From NCBI RefSeq assembly GCF_028561565.1, contig NZ_JAQQTE010000001.1, positions 677,717 through 741,716 of the forward strand: a stretch of DNA of 64,000 nucleotides, given 5' to 3'. Each line of letters begins with the position of its first letter. Position 1 is the first letter of the stretch. The notes under the pieces were generated by a model, which was not told the origin of the DNA, did not search any database, and was given only the letters and a program-made list of their open reading frames with translations. The position numbers and the translations under genes are program-made. Below are positions 18,401 to 27,539 of the stretch, in pieces. This stretch comes from Gilvibacter sediminis (lineage in GTDB: Bacteria; Bacteroidota; Bacteroidia; Flavobacteriales; Flavobacteriaceae).

Positions 18401-18758
18401 ACATGCCGTCATAGAAGAATTGCTCTTTAACAATTTTGTTGTCGGCCACACGATAGACTGCGATCTGCGAACTCTGCGAACGGTCTCCCGTGGGTTTAAA
18501 GGTGGTGTCTAAACTCATCTTTACGGAGAACCAATTGTCTGCAACTACGGCAGGCTCTGCCTTAAAGGCGTGGACTTCAAAATTCTGTTCCCACCATTCT
18601 CCTTTTTTAGCAACGGCTTCCATACCTTCAGAAACCGGGTTCTCTCCATGAGGTTCAATGCTCACAATATCTGGGCTGTATAATTCGGTGTAGCAGCGTT
18701 CAAAATCGCCTGCATTACACCAATCCACTAAGTTATTGGCTATTTGTTCTGTAGTCAT
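18399..18758 (-). CDS. SnoaL-like / NTF2-fold protein
   Basis: A 119-residue protein of the SnoaL/NTF2-like alpha+beta barrel type: an N-terminal helix with LVDWCNAGDFERCY, strands ending in the IAVYRVADNKIVKEQFFYD segment. Such proteins can be small-molecule isomerases or merely binding proteins; no catalytic set is evident. A TATCTTTA box lies at 18783-18790 on the minus strand. Confidence 0.78.
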   Translation of the reverse strand: MTTEQIANNLVDWCNAGDFERCYTELYSPDIVSIEPHGENPVSEGMEAVAKKGEWWEQNFEVHAFKAEPAVVADNWFSVKMSLDTTFKPTGDRSQSSQIAVYRVADNKIVKEQFFYDGM

Positions 18759-18829
18759 GATTTAATTGTTTAGGATAGAACTTAAAGATAGTTCATCGCA
18801 GCTAGGAATTTATCAAGACTACGTTAATT

Positions 18830-19735
18830 TTAGGTTTGTTTTGCTGCGGATTTTTTCTTCCGACTCGACAGATAAACACCCGCAAAGATCATGGCAGCGG
18901 CGCCAATTCTGAGGCTGTTCAAGGTGTCTGCTCCCGCCAAGACTGCAAAGGCCGTCGCGAGAACGGGTTGCAAATAAATAAAGGCACCAATGGTAGATGG
19001 ACTCAATTCTTTAAGCGCAAAAACGTTTAGCAAATAGGTCATAAAAGTGGTTCCTACTACCACAAAACTCAAGCCCCAGATCTGGTTCCAATCCAGTCCG
19101 GTCCAATCTACAGCGGCAAATTCATTCCAACCTACGGGCAGGTTCATAAATACCGCAAAAAGGAAGAACCATTTCATCAAGGTGATGGAACTGTACTTAG
19201 ACACCAAGGGCTTTACCATGATCAGATAGACCGAATAGCTCGCAGCATTGATAATGAACAACAAATTACCTAGTGGGATATTGGGCGCATTGGGCTGGGT
19301 TTTAGCGCCAAATAGGATCAGCAATAAGGCTCCTGCCAATCCAATACCAATTCCGGTTGCTTTGATCCAGGTGATCTTTTCCTTTAAAAAGATTGTGGAT
19401 AAGATCAGCAATAAAACTGGAGACAGCGTGATGACCACCGAACTGTTGATGGGCGTGGATAGACTCAAGCCTTTAAAGAACATCAGCATATTGATCACCA
19501 TCCCAAAAGCGGCACAACCAAGAAAGCGAAGCCAATCTTTTTTGTCCACCTTCTCCCTGGGAAAGAACAGACTCACCAACCAGAACAAGGCAGCAGCACC
19601 CGTCACGCGGAGCACTATAAAGCCATAGGCTCCAATAACATCGGGCATTAGGCCTTTGGCAATGGTGTGATTAATGCCGTAAATGGTACTGGCAGCCGTT
19701 GCGGCTAAAAGGGCGAGCCATCTTAAGTTTTTCAT
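18830..19735 (-). CDS. EamA/DMT family transporter
   Basis: A 301-residue membrane protein with ten predicted helices in two EamA repeats. The second repeat contains the typical GTTFMTYLLNVFALKELSPS and an ending IFAGVYLSSRKKK. The family exports amino acids or other metabolites; the substrate is unknown. Its ATG overlaps the stop of the Spx/ArsC-like gene, so the two are co-transcribed. Confidence 0.88.
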   Translation of the reverse strand: MKNLRWLALLAATAASTIYGINHTIAKGLMPDVIGAYGFIVLRVTGAAALFWLVSLFFPREKVDKKDWLRFLGCAAFGMVINMLMFFKGLSLSTPINSSVVITLSPVLLLILSTIFLKEKITWIKATGIGIGLAGALLLILFGAKTQPNAPNIPLGNLLFIINAASYSVYLIMVKPLVSKYSSITLMKWFFLFAVFMNLPVGWNEFAAVDWTGLDWNQIWGLSFVVVGTTFMTYLLNVFALKELSPSTIGAFIYLQPVLATAFAVLAGADTLNSLRIGAAAMIFAGVYLSSRKKKSAAKQT

Positions 19736-20082
19736 GATAGCGCTTCAGACGCAGCAGCGACGACTTTCTTACTGTTACCCACAAAGATTTGATCGTCTAA
19801 AACCAAAACGGGGCGCTTCAAAAAGGTGTAATGATCTAAAATAAGCTCGCGATAGTCAGATTCACTCAGGGTCTTTTCATGCAAACCGCGTCCGCGATAG
19901 AGTTGAGCACGTTTGCTAAATAAAGCCTCGTAACTTCCGGCCAATGCTTTCATATGATCCAATTGATCTGCAGTGATGGCCTCTGTTTTAATGTCTTGTA
20001 GGGTCACATCCGCAGGGAGAGTCCATTCAGAAAGAATACGTTGACAAGTGTTGCAAGTAGACAGGTGAAATACAGTGCGCAT
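19732..20082 (-). CDS. ArsC/Spx-like thioredoxin-fold protein
   Basis: A 116-residue ArsC/Spx family protein with a CNTCQR motif near residue 10 and the RPVLVLDDQIFVGNSKK segment near the C-terminus. The Cys-x2-Cys arrangement is of the Spx/YffB kind; arsenate reduction is not proven. ATG at 20082 is chosen because it places the first strand (MRTVFHLSTCNTC) at the N-terminus. It is translationally coupled to the EamA gene. Confidence 0.82.
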   Translation of the reverse strand: MRTVFHLSTCNTCQRILSEWTLPADVTLQDIKTEAITADQLDHMKALAGSYEALFSKRAQLYRGRGLHEKTLSESDYRELILDHYTFLKRPVLVLDDQIFVGNSKKVVAAASEALS

Positions 20083-20113
20083 AAGGTTGGTTTTGGTTGA
20101 TTTACGTGCTTTA

Positions 20114-20121
20114 CAAAAATA
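20114..20121 (-). promoter_or_regulatory. -7 promoter box TATTTTTG
   Basis: On the minus strand, fits TAnnTTTG, 31 bases before the ATG at 20082. Confidence 0.45.
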
Positions 20122-20165
20122 CGGCAATCCATTCCAAATGAACTACCTTTAAGAAAAATTTGAAC

Positions 20166-20627
20166 ATGGAATTCAGCATAGACACCACCTACAAAACCCG
20201 TAAGATCTTGGACGGGTTTTTAGAAAACCTCAGTTTGGAACAACTCAATACGGTTCCACCTAATTTTAGAAACAATATCTTTTGGAACATCAAGCATGTG
20301 GTGGTGACCCAACAACTTTTGGTGTATAATCTTTCTGGATTACCCATGTCCCTCACGGAGGATGAAGTTGCCGGCTATCGCAAAGGCAGTCAGGTGACGG
20401 GAGATGTAGATCAAGAGGCTGTAGACCTTTTGAGAAAACAACTTTTTAGTTTATTGGACAAGACCCGAGCCGATTACAACAAAGGACTCTTCAGTCGCTA
20501 CAAGGAATACACGGTGACCACAGGCACTACTTTAACTGACGTGGATGAGGCCATTGAGTTCAACAACTTCCATGAAGGCCTGCATTTAGGTTATGTGATG
20601 GCTATAAAGCGGGCACTGGGATATTGA
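20166..20627 (+). CDS. DinB family protein
   Basis: A 153-residue four-helix-bundle protein of the DinB/YfiT type. His residues that could bind metal are visible in WNIKHVVVTQQ and NNFHEGLHLGYV. Members of this superfamily include thiol transferases and stress proteins; no specific role can be assigned. ATG at 20166; a TACCTTTA box lies at 20144-20151. Its last 26 bases overlap the end of the convergent lipoprotein gene. Confidence 0.82.
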   Translation: MEFSIDTTYKTRKILDGFLENLSLEQLNTVPPNFRNNIFWNIKHVVVTQQLLVYNLSGLPMSLTEDEVAGYRKGSQVTGDVDQEAVDLLRKQLFSLLDKTRADYNKGLFSRYKEYTVTTGTTLTDVDEAIEFNNFHEGLHLGYVMAIKRALGY

Positions 20628-21384
20628 GCCACGGCCCAATCTGCTTCCAAGTAAAGGCTAAAGTGGCTGGACCGTCAGCATAACTCCCGATGCTGTAGGT
20701 TGGGTAATAAAAAACCATCCCAGACTCGTTAAAGCCGTAGGTATCTGGCAAGAAGAAGGTATCCTCATCAAACAAGAATTGACCGCTGCTAATGTTGGCA
20801 TCTAAGGCAATGCCGTTTTGGGTGCGGAATTGACGTTCTGCAAAAGCGGTGAATTCTTCCACATCATCAATGAGTTCCAGCAGGCTGTAAGCTATTCCCG
20901 TTTCTGGATTGAGGTTCAAATAAGACTCGCTGCCGTATCCGTGAGCGCCACCGGTGTAGGTATAATAAACCGTGCTGAGACTAATAAGGTCCTCGTTTTG
21001 AAAACTCACTCGGTGTTCCAGTTCCAATTGATAGGTCAAGGCATCTTCTGGGAAATCTCCGTAATAATCTTGAAAACTCTTGACAAAGGCATCTAAAGCG
21101 GGTTGTACTTCCGATATCAAACTGTCTCCCGGCATCACGGCGCTAGAGATGATCTCTCCCAATTCTTGCTCTATTTGCGCGTTGATCACTGTAGATCGCG
21201 GATCTGCCTGATCTGCTTCCACATAAAACACAGAGATCTCCGGGCATTTGCTCTGATCACAAAGGCTCAGCGCTCCAGGGCTGACCTCTTTTTGAACAAA
21301 ATTCAGGCTGCTTTGATCACTACACGCGGTAAGGATCAGCAAAGAAAGTAAAACGAAGGACAGACGAATTTTCACAAGAATCAT
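20602..21384 (-). CDS. DUF4163/DUF3298 (RsiV-like) lipoprotein
   Basis: A 260-residue protein with a lipoprotein signal (LLSLLILTACS). The body resembles DUF4163 followed by DUF3298: a beta-rich part with YTGGAHGYGSESYLNL, then GIAYSLLELI and a helical RQFRTQNG segment. The same fold occurs in RsiV, a lysozyme-sensing anti-sigma factor, but there is no sigma gene or membrane-spanning segment here. The function is unknown. A TACCTTTA box is at 21394-21401 on the minus strand. Confidence 0.8.
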   Translation of the reverse strand: MILVKIRLSFVLLSLLILTACSDQSSLNFVQKEVSPGALSLCDQSKCPEISVFYVEADQADPRSTVINAQIEQELGEIISSAVMPGDSLISEVQPALDAFVKSFQDYYGDFPEDALTYQLELEHRVSFQNEDLISLSTVYYTYTGGAHGYGSESYLNLNPETGIAYSLLELIDDVEEFTAFAERQFRTQNGIALDANISSGQFLFDEDTFFLPDTYGFNESGMVFYYPTYSIGSYADGPATLAFTWKQIGPWLNIPVPAL

Positions 21385-21459
21385 TTAAAGCATTAAAGGT
21401 AGCCACTTATTTAATAATGAGTTGGAGATAGCGTATTTTTATAAAGTAAATTTTAGCCC

Positions 21460-22602
21460 ATGAAATTTAATACCAAGACCATCCACGGAGGACAACATGA
21501 AATAGACCCAGCTTATGGCTCGGTAATGCCTCCCATCTATCAGACCAGCACCTACTCCCAAACCACACCAGGAGGTCATAAGGGACATCAGTACGCCCGT
21601 TCCAGTAATCCAACAAGATCTGCATTAGAAGGATCGCTGGCGGCTTTAGAAGGCGGAAACAACGCTTTAGCCTTTGGCTCAGGCTTGGCAGCTATTGATA
21701 CGGTGCTCAAATTACTCAAGGCTGGAGATGAGGTGGTCTCTACCAATGATCTCTATGGCGGGACCTACCGACTCTTTACACAGATCTTTGAAAAGTTCGG
21801 TGTCAAATTTCACTTTGTGGGGATGCAAAGTGCAGAAAAGGTGGCTTCTTATATCAATGAGAATACTAAGTTGATCTGGGTAGAAACCCCAACCAATCCC
21901 ATGCTCAATATCATTGACATTAAAGGAATTGCTAAGGTTGCCAAGGCCAATAAGGTGCTCTTGGGTGTGGACAATACATTCGCTACGCCCTATTTACAAC
22001 AACCTTTAGATCTGGGTGCCGATATAGTGATGCATTCTGCTACTAAATACCTCGGAGGCCATTCTGATGTGATCATGGGCGCTTTAATTGTTAAGGACCA
22101 AGAGTTGGCAGATAGGTTGTATTTCATTAGAAATTCCAGCGGAGCGGTTCCCGGTCCTCAAGATTGCTTTTTAGTATTACGCGGGATAAAGACTTTGCAT
22201 TTGCGGGTACAGCGCCATTGTGAGAATGGACGCGCAGTGGCGGAGTTTTTAAGAAGTCATCCGAAGATCGATAAGGTCTATTGGCCTGGATTTGAGGATC
22301 ACCCTAACCACGATATAGCAAGATCCCAAATGAAGGACTTTGGCGGCATGATGAGTTTTACGACGGTGGAAGATTCCTATGAAGGAGCAGTGAAAGTGGT
22401 GGAAAAGCTCAAGATATTTACCCTGGCAGAGTCTCTGGGTGGCGTAGAATCTTTAGCGGGACATCCAGCGAGTATGACGCACGGTTCTATTCCTAAAGAA
22501 GAACGTGAGAAAAACGGAATAAAAGAGTCTTTGATCCGCCTGAGTGTGGGGATCGAAGATGAAGAAGATCTAATTGCTGATTTAAAGCAGGCCCTGGATT
22601 AA
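21460..22602 (+). CDS. Trans-sulfuration enzyme, cystathionine gamma-synthase family
   Basis: A 380-residue PLP enzyme of the Cys/Met metabolism family. The cofactor Lys lies in HSATKYLGGHSD; the phosphate-binding FGSGLAAID and the substrate segment ETPTNPML are present. It could be cystathionine gamma-synthase (MetB) or gamma-lyase; the sequence alone does not settle the direction, though synthase/lyase fits better than O-acetylhomoserine sulfhydrylase by length. No SAM riboswitch precedes it. Its stop overlaps the convergent barrel gene by four bases. Confidence 0.9.
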   Translation: MKFNTKTIHGGQHEIDPAYGSVMPPIYQTSTYSQTTPGGHKGHQYARSSNPTRSALEGSLAALEGGNNALAFGSGLAAIDTVLKLLKAGDEVVSTNDLYGGTYRLFTQIFEKFGVKFHFVGMQSAEKVASYINENTKLIWVETPTNPMLNIIDIKGIAKVAKANKVLLGVDNTFATPYLQQPLDLGADIVMHSATKYLGGHSDVIMGALIVKDQELADRLYFIRNSSGAVPGPQDCFLVLRGIKTLHLRVQRHCENGRAVAEFLRSHPKIDKVYWPGFEDHPNHDIARSQMKDFGGMMSFTTVEDSYEGAVKVVEKLKIFTLAESLGGVESLAGHPASMTHGSIPKEEREKNGIKESLIRLSVGIEDEEDLIADLKQALD

Positions 22603-23384
22603 TCCAAGTAGTAGATATATCCAACTTGAACCCAATAGATCCAGTCGTTGAATTTATCTGCGGGATAGGCCTCATCGTCTGGATTCAAACCATCAACCCA
22701 GTTAGAAAGGTAGTAGTGCCAACGCGACTCCAATACCAAATCACTCAAAGGACTAAGTTTAAAACGAGTACCAATTCCCCAAACGATAGACCAGGTATTG
22801 TCTTGCTGGTCATTCACACCACCAATAAATGGGTCAAAGGTGTTCTCTGGTGAGAGTCCAATAATTCCCGGCTGCTTAGAAGTAGTGCGTGGGTTAAAAC
22901 TTACATAGTGGAATCCAACGCCAACATAAGGCGCCCAGCGGTAAGCTCCGGCCACATAGTCTCTAATGCTCAAAGGAAAGTATTCCAATCCGGTTCCGAT
23001 CTCAAATACCTGTGCACGACCTTCCATATCGCGTAAGTCTTGTCCTTCATCAGACGGGCTTTCTGCCTCTTCTCCAAAGTGATTCAGCTTGGTGTAATGA
23101 AAGTCGATCTCCGAACGAACCTTGAAGTGATCGCTAAAGTAGGTATCACGTGCATAACAGTTACAATCCGCTCTGTAAGCGAAGTTGATGTAGTGAACAA
23201 GGGCAAAACCAATACCCATGTTTCCGCTGTTTGTTTCGAAATTATTTCGGAGTCCGTAGTCCGATTGGAAGGCTACCGGACCGGATAGAAGACCTACTTC
23301 GTGCGAAAAGCCAAGTTGGCCACGTACGACAGAACTGCCCGCTAAAAATAAGACGAAGACCAAGAATGCATATCTGGTTTTCAT
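22599..23384 (-). CDS. THC0290_0291-type outer-membrane beta-barrel protein
   Basis: A 261-residue protein with a signal peptide (MKTRYAFLVFVLFLAG, cleavage near VVRG) and alternating amphipathic strands ending in an aromatic YIYYLD, as barrels do. The motif FAYRADCNCYARDTYFSDHF matches a family known in Flavobacteriaceae as THC0290_0291. Its function is unknown. ATG at 23384 is chosen; an upstream ATG would precede the signal sequence by ten residues. Confidence 0.85.
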   Translation of the reverse strand: MKTRYAFLVFVLFLAGSSVVRGQLGFSHEVGLLSGPVAFQSDYGLRNNFETNSGNMGIGFALVHYINFAYRADCNCYARDTYFSDHFKVRSEIDFHYTKLNHFGEEAESPSDEGQDLRDMEGRAQVFEIGTGLEYFPLSIRDYVAGAYRWAPYVGVGFHYVSFNPRTTSKQPGIIGLSPENTFDPFIGGVNDQQDNTWSIVWGIGTRFKLSPLSDLVLESRWHYYLSNWVDGLNPDDEAYPADKFNDWIYWVQVGYIYYLD

Positions 23385-23411
23385 GGAATTACGGATTGAT
23401 TTGAGACATAG

Positions 23412-23419
23412 CAAATATA
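23412..23419 (-). promoter_or_regulatory. -7 promoter box TATATTTG
   Basis: On the minus strand, fits TAnnTTTG, 27 bases before the ATG at 23384. Confidence 0.55.
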
Positions 23420-23501
23420 TAAAAATACCCTTAACAAGGAAATTAAGGTTTTTTTAAGTGCGAATTTTATGAAAAATAAAGCCCCATTTATTGAGATAAG
23501 C

Positions 23502-23509
23502 TATCTTTG
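23502..23509 (+). promoter_or_regulatory. -7 promoter box TATCTTTG for gdhA
   Basis: Fits TAnnTTTG. It lies 127 bases before the gdhA ATG, leaving a long leader that contains the inverted repeat at 23514-23539. Confidence 0.55.
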
Positions 23510-23513
23510 CCGA

Positions 23514-23539
23514 GATTTACGCAAACGTTTTCGTAAATC
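23514..23539. promoter_or_regulatory. Inverted repeat in the gdhA leader
   Basis: GATTTACG (23514-23521) and CGTAAATC (23532-23539) are perfect 8-base arms around a 10-base centre. It begins five bases after the -7 box, around the expected transcription start, so it could be an operator or a 5' stem-loop of the message. Confidence 0.5.
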
Positions 23540-23636
23540 CAGTTAGTTTCCCCTTTTGGGAACGACGAATCAACCGTAAATTGCATATTTAGCGGCCTGT
23601 AAGAGAAAAACCCTTGCAGGTTAAATCAAACTAAAA

Positions 23637-24980
23637 ATGAAACAAAGCATTAAAGACTTTATCGATGCGGTAGCTGCAGACAATCCGAACGAACCGGAAT
23701 TCATGCAAGCCGTGACTGAGGTAGCAGAAACTGTGATCCCTTTCATTGAGTCCAACGAAAAATACCAAAACGCCAAGTTGTTAGAGCGTATGGTAGAACC
23801 AGAGCGCACCATTCTATTCCGTGTGCCTTGGATGGATGATGAAGGTAACATCCAAGTAAACAAGGGATACCGTGTAGAATTCAATTCTGCCATTGGACCT
23901 TATAAAGGAGGTCTTCGTTTTCACCCATCTGTGAATTTGAGTATTCTAAAGTTCCTCGGTTTTGAGCAAGTATTCAAGAACAGCCTTACAACCTTACCTA
24001 TGGGTGGTGGTAAAGGTGGATCTAACTTCAACCCAAAAGGAAAGTCAGATGCAGAAGTAATGCGTTTTTGCCAAAGTTTTATGACCGAATTGGCGCGACA
24101 CATAGGTCCTGACACGGACGTACCTGCCGGTGATATCGGAGTAGGTGGTCGTGAAATTGGTTATATGTTTGGACAGTACAAGCGTCTTCGCAACGAATTT
24201 ACGGGAGTTTTGACCGGTAAAGGTTTGGCTTACGGTGGATCTTTGATCCGTCCAGAAGCTACGGGTTACGGGAACGTATATTTTGCAGAAAATATGTTGG
24301 GAACTCGCGGAGAGAGCTTCCAAGGAAAGACCGTTTTGATCTCAGGTTCTGGTAACGTAGCGCAGTTTGCTTGTGAGAAAGCGACTGAGCTTGGTGGAAA
24401 CGTAGTAACTATGAGTGATTCAGGTGGATTCATCCACGATCCAGATGGAATCGATGCCGATAAATTGGCCTTCATCATGGACCTTAAGAATAACAAGCGC
24501 GGGCGTATCAAAGAATACGTGAACGAGTATCCATCGGCTAAATTCTTTGAAGGCGAGCGTCCTTGGGGAATTGCTGGAGATATTGCACTTCCTTGTGCCA
24601 CTCAAAACGAATTAAACGGAGATGAGGCCAAGACCTTAGTTGACAACGGAGTTTTCTGTGTTGGTGAAGGTGCAAACATGCCTTGTACTCCAGAAGCCAT
24701 TGAAGTGTTCCACAAAGCGAAGATCCTTTTCTCTCCTGGAAAGGCCTCTAACGCTGGAGGTGTAGCCACTTCTGGATTGGAAATGTCACAGAACTCTTTG
24801 CGTATGAACTGGACGGCGGAAGAAGTTGACGAGCGTCTACACAAGATCATGAATGATATTCACGATGCTTGCGTTAAGTACGGGAAAGACGGTGACGGTT
24901 ATGTAGATTATGTAAAAGGAGCTAATGTTGCTGGCTTTGTGAAAGTAGCAGATGCTATGCTCGCACAAGGCGTGGTATAA
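23637..24980 (+). CDS. gdhA: NADP-type glutamate dehydrogenase
   Basis: A 447-residue enzyme interconverting 2-oxoglutarate plus ammonia and glutamate. Active-site segments are clear: GYRVEFNSAIGPYKGGLRFH, the lysines of PMGGGKGGSNFNPKG, the PAGDIGVGGREIGY catalytic Asp region, and a Rossmann motif SGSGNVAQFA. The length and motifs match the hexameric NADP-dependent biosynthetic type. It is monocistronic: a long leader with an inverted repeat before it, a terminator after it. Confidence 0.96.
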   Translation: MKQSIKDFIDAVAADNPNEPEFMQAVTEVAETVIPFIESNEKYQNAKLLERMVEPERTILFRVPWMDDEGNIQVNKGYRVEFNSAIGPYKGGLRFHPSVNLSILKFLGFEQVFKNSLTTLPMGGGKGGSNFNPKGKSDAEVMRFCQSFMTELARHIGPDTDVPAGDIGVGGREIGYMFGQYKRLRNEFTGVLTGKGLAYGGSLIRPEATGYGNVYFAENMLGTRGESFQGKTVLISGSGNVAQFACEKATELGGNVVTMSDSGGFIHDPDGIDADKLAFIMDLKNNKRGRIKEYVNEYPSAKFFEGERPWGIAGDIALPCATQNELNGDEAKTLVDNGVFCVGEGANMPCTPEAIEVFHKAKILFSPGKASNAGGVATSGLEMSQNSLRMNWTAEEVDERLHKIMNDIHDACVKYGKDGDGYVDYVKGANVAGFVKVADAMLAQGVV

Positions 24981-25005
24981 ATTCTCCTTTATAGAGATAG
25001 TAAAG

Positions 25006-25036
25006 CCGTCGAAGCAACAGTTTCGACGGTTTTTTT
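25006..25036 (+). terminator. Rho-independent terminator after gdhA
   Basis: Arms CCGTCGAA (25006-25013) and TTCGACGG (25022-25029), 8-base loop, followed by seven T. Confidence 0.9.
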
Positions 25037-25054
25037 GTTGGTTATAAAAAGAGT

Positions 25055-25216
25055 GAACTGTCTTGGGGTTATATCTAGTAAAGCGAAAAATTAGAGTTTT
25101 GAGTTATGTTGAAGGATTTTTCGAGTTGCATAGCAGCGCTACGGAAGGAGAAAAAGGCGAAGACAGAACTTAAAAGAATATTTTTTTAGCAAATAGATAT
25201 AAGCTCAAGACAGTTC
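25055..25216. mobile_element. MITE-like element with 22-base terminal inverted repeats
   Basis: The left end 25055-25076 and right end 25195-25216 are inverted repeats matching at 20 of 22 positions (both begin GAACTGTCTTG, reading inward). The 118-base interior has no gene. No clear target-site duplication was found. Size and structure fit a miniature inverted-repeat element or an insertion-sequence remnant; no transposase is nearby. Confidence 0.55.
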
Positions 25217-25265
25217 TAGCAATAAAAGCTATTTTAGCGTGTTATTTAGAAGAAAAGCTTACGGC

Positions 25266-27539
25266 ATGCGCGCTGCATTATATTTAGTTTTCCTGCTGAT
25301 GGGTCTCACGGCAACTGCTCAAAATTTTGAAGACAGTTGGACGGGTTTCTTTTCCTATAATACCACTGTGGACATTTCAGAAGGTCCCGATGAGCTCATT
25401 GTCGCAGCAGAGAATGCCTATTTTGAACTCGATCTTACCACACGAGACCTCACCACAACCTCTTCTGTTCAAGGGCTTTCTGGGGAAGAGATCTCTACCA
25501 TTTATTACAGCCAAGCCAATAATTTAACCATTGTCGGTTATGCCAACGGCCTTTTAGAGGTGGTTTTGGAAGACGGCGAGGTAGTGACCGTTGTAGATAT
25601 TTTGGATGAATTGGCCGTGCCGCCAGACGAGAAGCGGATCAACCATTTCTACGAATTCGAGGATATTTTATACATCAGCACGGATTACGGAATTTCTGAA
25701 TACGATCTAAGCGCTCTTGAATTTGGAGACACCTTTTTTATAGGAGCCGGCGGGACGCGTCTGCGCATTGTGCAAACCACCGTTGTAGATGGATTCATCT
25801 ATGCTGTGGCGCCATTAGAAGGTTTAAAGCGAGCCGATCAGTCCAGCCCAGACCTCATAGACTTCAATCTTTGGGATACCGTAATAACCGCTCAACGCGG
25901 AGTAGTGAATTTTGACGGTACCTTGTATTTGTCTCGATTTGCGGGACAGATCTCTAGACAGAATGAAGGTGGAGGCTTTACATTGCTGGAAACCTTGGAT
26001 GAGGGAATCATTGACTTTAGAGCTACGGATCAATACTTGATCGCTACTACGCTCACGCAAGTACATGTTTACAATACCGATTTTGAAAAAGTAGCCTTTA
26101 TAACGGGTTTGCCTGGCTTTGAATACCGACTCAATGCAGGTTCTGCCAAGAATGGCAATATTTATATGGGAACCCGCGAATTTGGAATTCTCGAAGTGCC
26201 TTTTGGTACCAATACACCCACTCAAGTGCTGCCGGATGGACCTTTACAAAACCGCGTATTTGCTATTGATGCTGCACCCAATCAGCTTTACGCTGCCTTT
26301 GGTGATGTGACGGTGTCTTTCAACCCCTTCCCGCTCAGCCGTTTTGGGATGAGTCGTTTGTTCAACGATTCTTGGCGCAATTATAGCTATGACGATATCT
26401 TCCAAGCCAATGATATTGTGAATGTGACCATCAACCCTGCAGATACCTCGCAGGTTTACTTCAGCTCCTTCAATTCAGGCCTTTTGGAATTACGAGAAGG
26501 TACGCCTACCATTATCTATGACGATAGCAATAGTCCCTTGGAAACCATATCCACAGAGATCACAGACATTCGTATCTACGGAGCCGATTTTGACCGAGAA
26601 GGTAATTTGTGGTTTGTACAATCCTTGGTAGATGACGGATTAAAACGAATTACTCCCGGCGGAGCCATATCTTCTGTAGATGTGACCTCTGTCATTCCCA
26701 GCAGCGACCCGGATCTGGCCTTGACCGAACTCAAAGTGAGTCGTGAAGGCTTTGTTTATTTTGGGAGTGCGCAGAACGGGGTGATTGCTTATAATCCGCT
26801 CTCTGGAGAGTTCAGAAAGATCGCAGAAGGTATTGGAAGCGGAAACCTGCCCTTTAATGATGTTCGCGCTTTAGCCTTTGACAACAACAACCGACTTTGG
26901 ATAGGAACTACGCAAGGTTTGCGGGTGTTCTTTAACGTGGGTGGAATTTTTGAGGAAGGCAGTAATATTGACTCCAACCAGATCATCATTTTAGAGAATG
27001 GCGTGCCTCAGGAATTGCTTTTTGAACAGCCTATAACCGATATTGAAGTAGACGGCTCCAACAACAAATGGGTAGCCACGGCAACTTCCGGGGTCTTTTA
27101 TTTCTCTGCCAACGGGCAAGAGACTTTACTCAGATTCACCAAAGACAATTCGCCCTTGCCTTCAAACAACATTCAAGACATTGCTATTGACGGACTCAGC
27201 GGACGTGTCTACTTTGCTACCACCAACGGCTTAGTCGCCTTTAATGGCCGCGCTACAGATCCTAGAGATGATCTTCAAGGGCTTTATGCCTTTCCAAACC
27301 CGGTACGCCCAGAATACAGCGGTCCTGTGACTATTGATGGTCTTACAGAGGGTGCCAACGTCAAGATCACAGACTTGGAAGGGAACTTGGTTTTTGAGCA
27401 GACCTCAGAGGGAGGCAGTGTGCAATGGGATACCACTGCTTTTGGTAAGTATCGCGTGCGCTCTGGAGTGTATTTTATTATGGCGACTACAGAGGACGCT
27501 TTGGAGACCAAGGTCTCTAAAATCATGATTGTTCGCTGA
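25266..27539 (+). CDS. porZ: PorZ-like type IX secretion protein
   Basis: A 757-residue protein with a signal peptide ending TATAQ, an N-terminal domain starting NFEDSWTGFFSYN, repeated propeller blades of the two-component-regulator type (for example LAFDNNNRLWIGTTQGLRVF) and a C-terminal sorting-type domain (YAFPNPVRPEYSGPVTI through KIMIVR). This is the layout of PorZ, a surface component of the type IX secretion attachment complex, and its position directly before recO supports it. ATG at 25266 is used rather than GTG at 25239. The stop overlaps the recO start. Confidence 0.85.
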   Translation: MRAALYLVFLLMGLTATAQNFEDSWTGFFSYNTTVDISEGPDELIVAAENAYFELDLTTRDLTTTSSVQGLSGEEISTIYYSQANNLTIVGYANGLLEVVLEDGEVVTVVDILDELAVPPDEKRINHFYEFEDILYISTDYGISEYDLSALEFGDTFFIGAGGTRLRIVQTTVVDGFIYAVAPLEGLKRADQSSPDLIDFNLWDTVITAQRGVVNFDGTLYLSRFAGQISRQNEGGGFTLLETLDEGIIDFRATDQYLIATTLTQVHVYNTDFEKVAFITGLPGFEYRLNAGSAKNGNIYMGTREFGILEVPFGTNTPTQVLPDGPLQNRVFAIDAAPNQLYAAFGDVTVSFNPFPLSRFGMSRLFNDSWRNYSYDDIFQANDIVNVTINPADTSQVYFSSFNSGLLELREGTPTIIYDDSNSPLETISTEITDIRIYGADFDREGNLWFVQSLVDDGLKRITPGGAISSVDVTSVIPSSDPDLALTELKVSREGFVYFGSAQNGVIAYNPLSGEFRKIAEGIGSGNLPFNDVRALAFDNNNRLWIGTTQGLRVFFNVGGIFEEGSNIDSNQIIILENGVPQELLFEQPITDIEVDGSNNKWVATATSGVFYFSANGQETLLRFTKDNSPLPSNNIQDIAIDGLSGRVYFATTNGLVAFNGRATDPRDDLQGLYAFPNPVRPEYSGPVTIDGLTEGANVKITDLEGNLVFEQTSEGGSVQWDTTAFGKYRVRSGVYFIMATTEDALETKVSKIMIVR

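Noticed and set aside
21385-21459. SAM riboswitch before the cystathionine gamma-synthase family gene
   Set aside because: The spacer is only 75 bases with no recognisable aptamer pairing.
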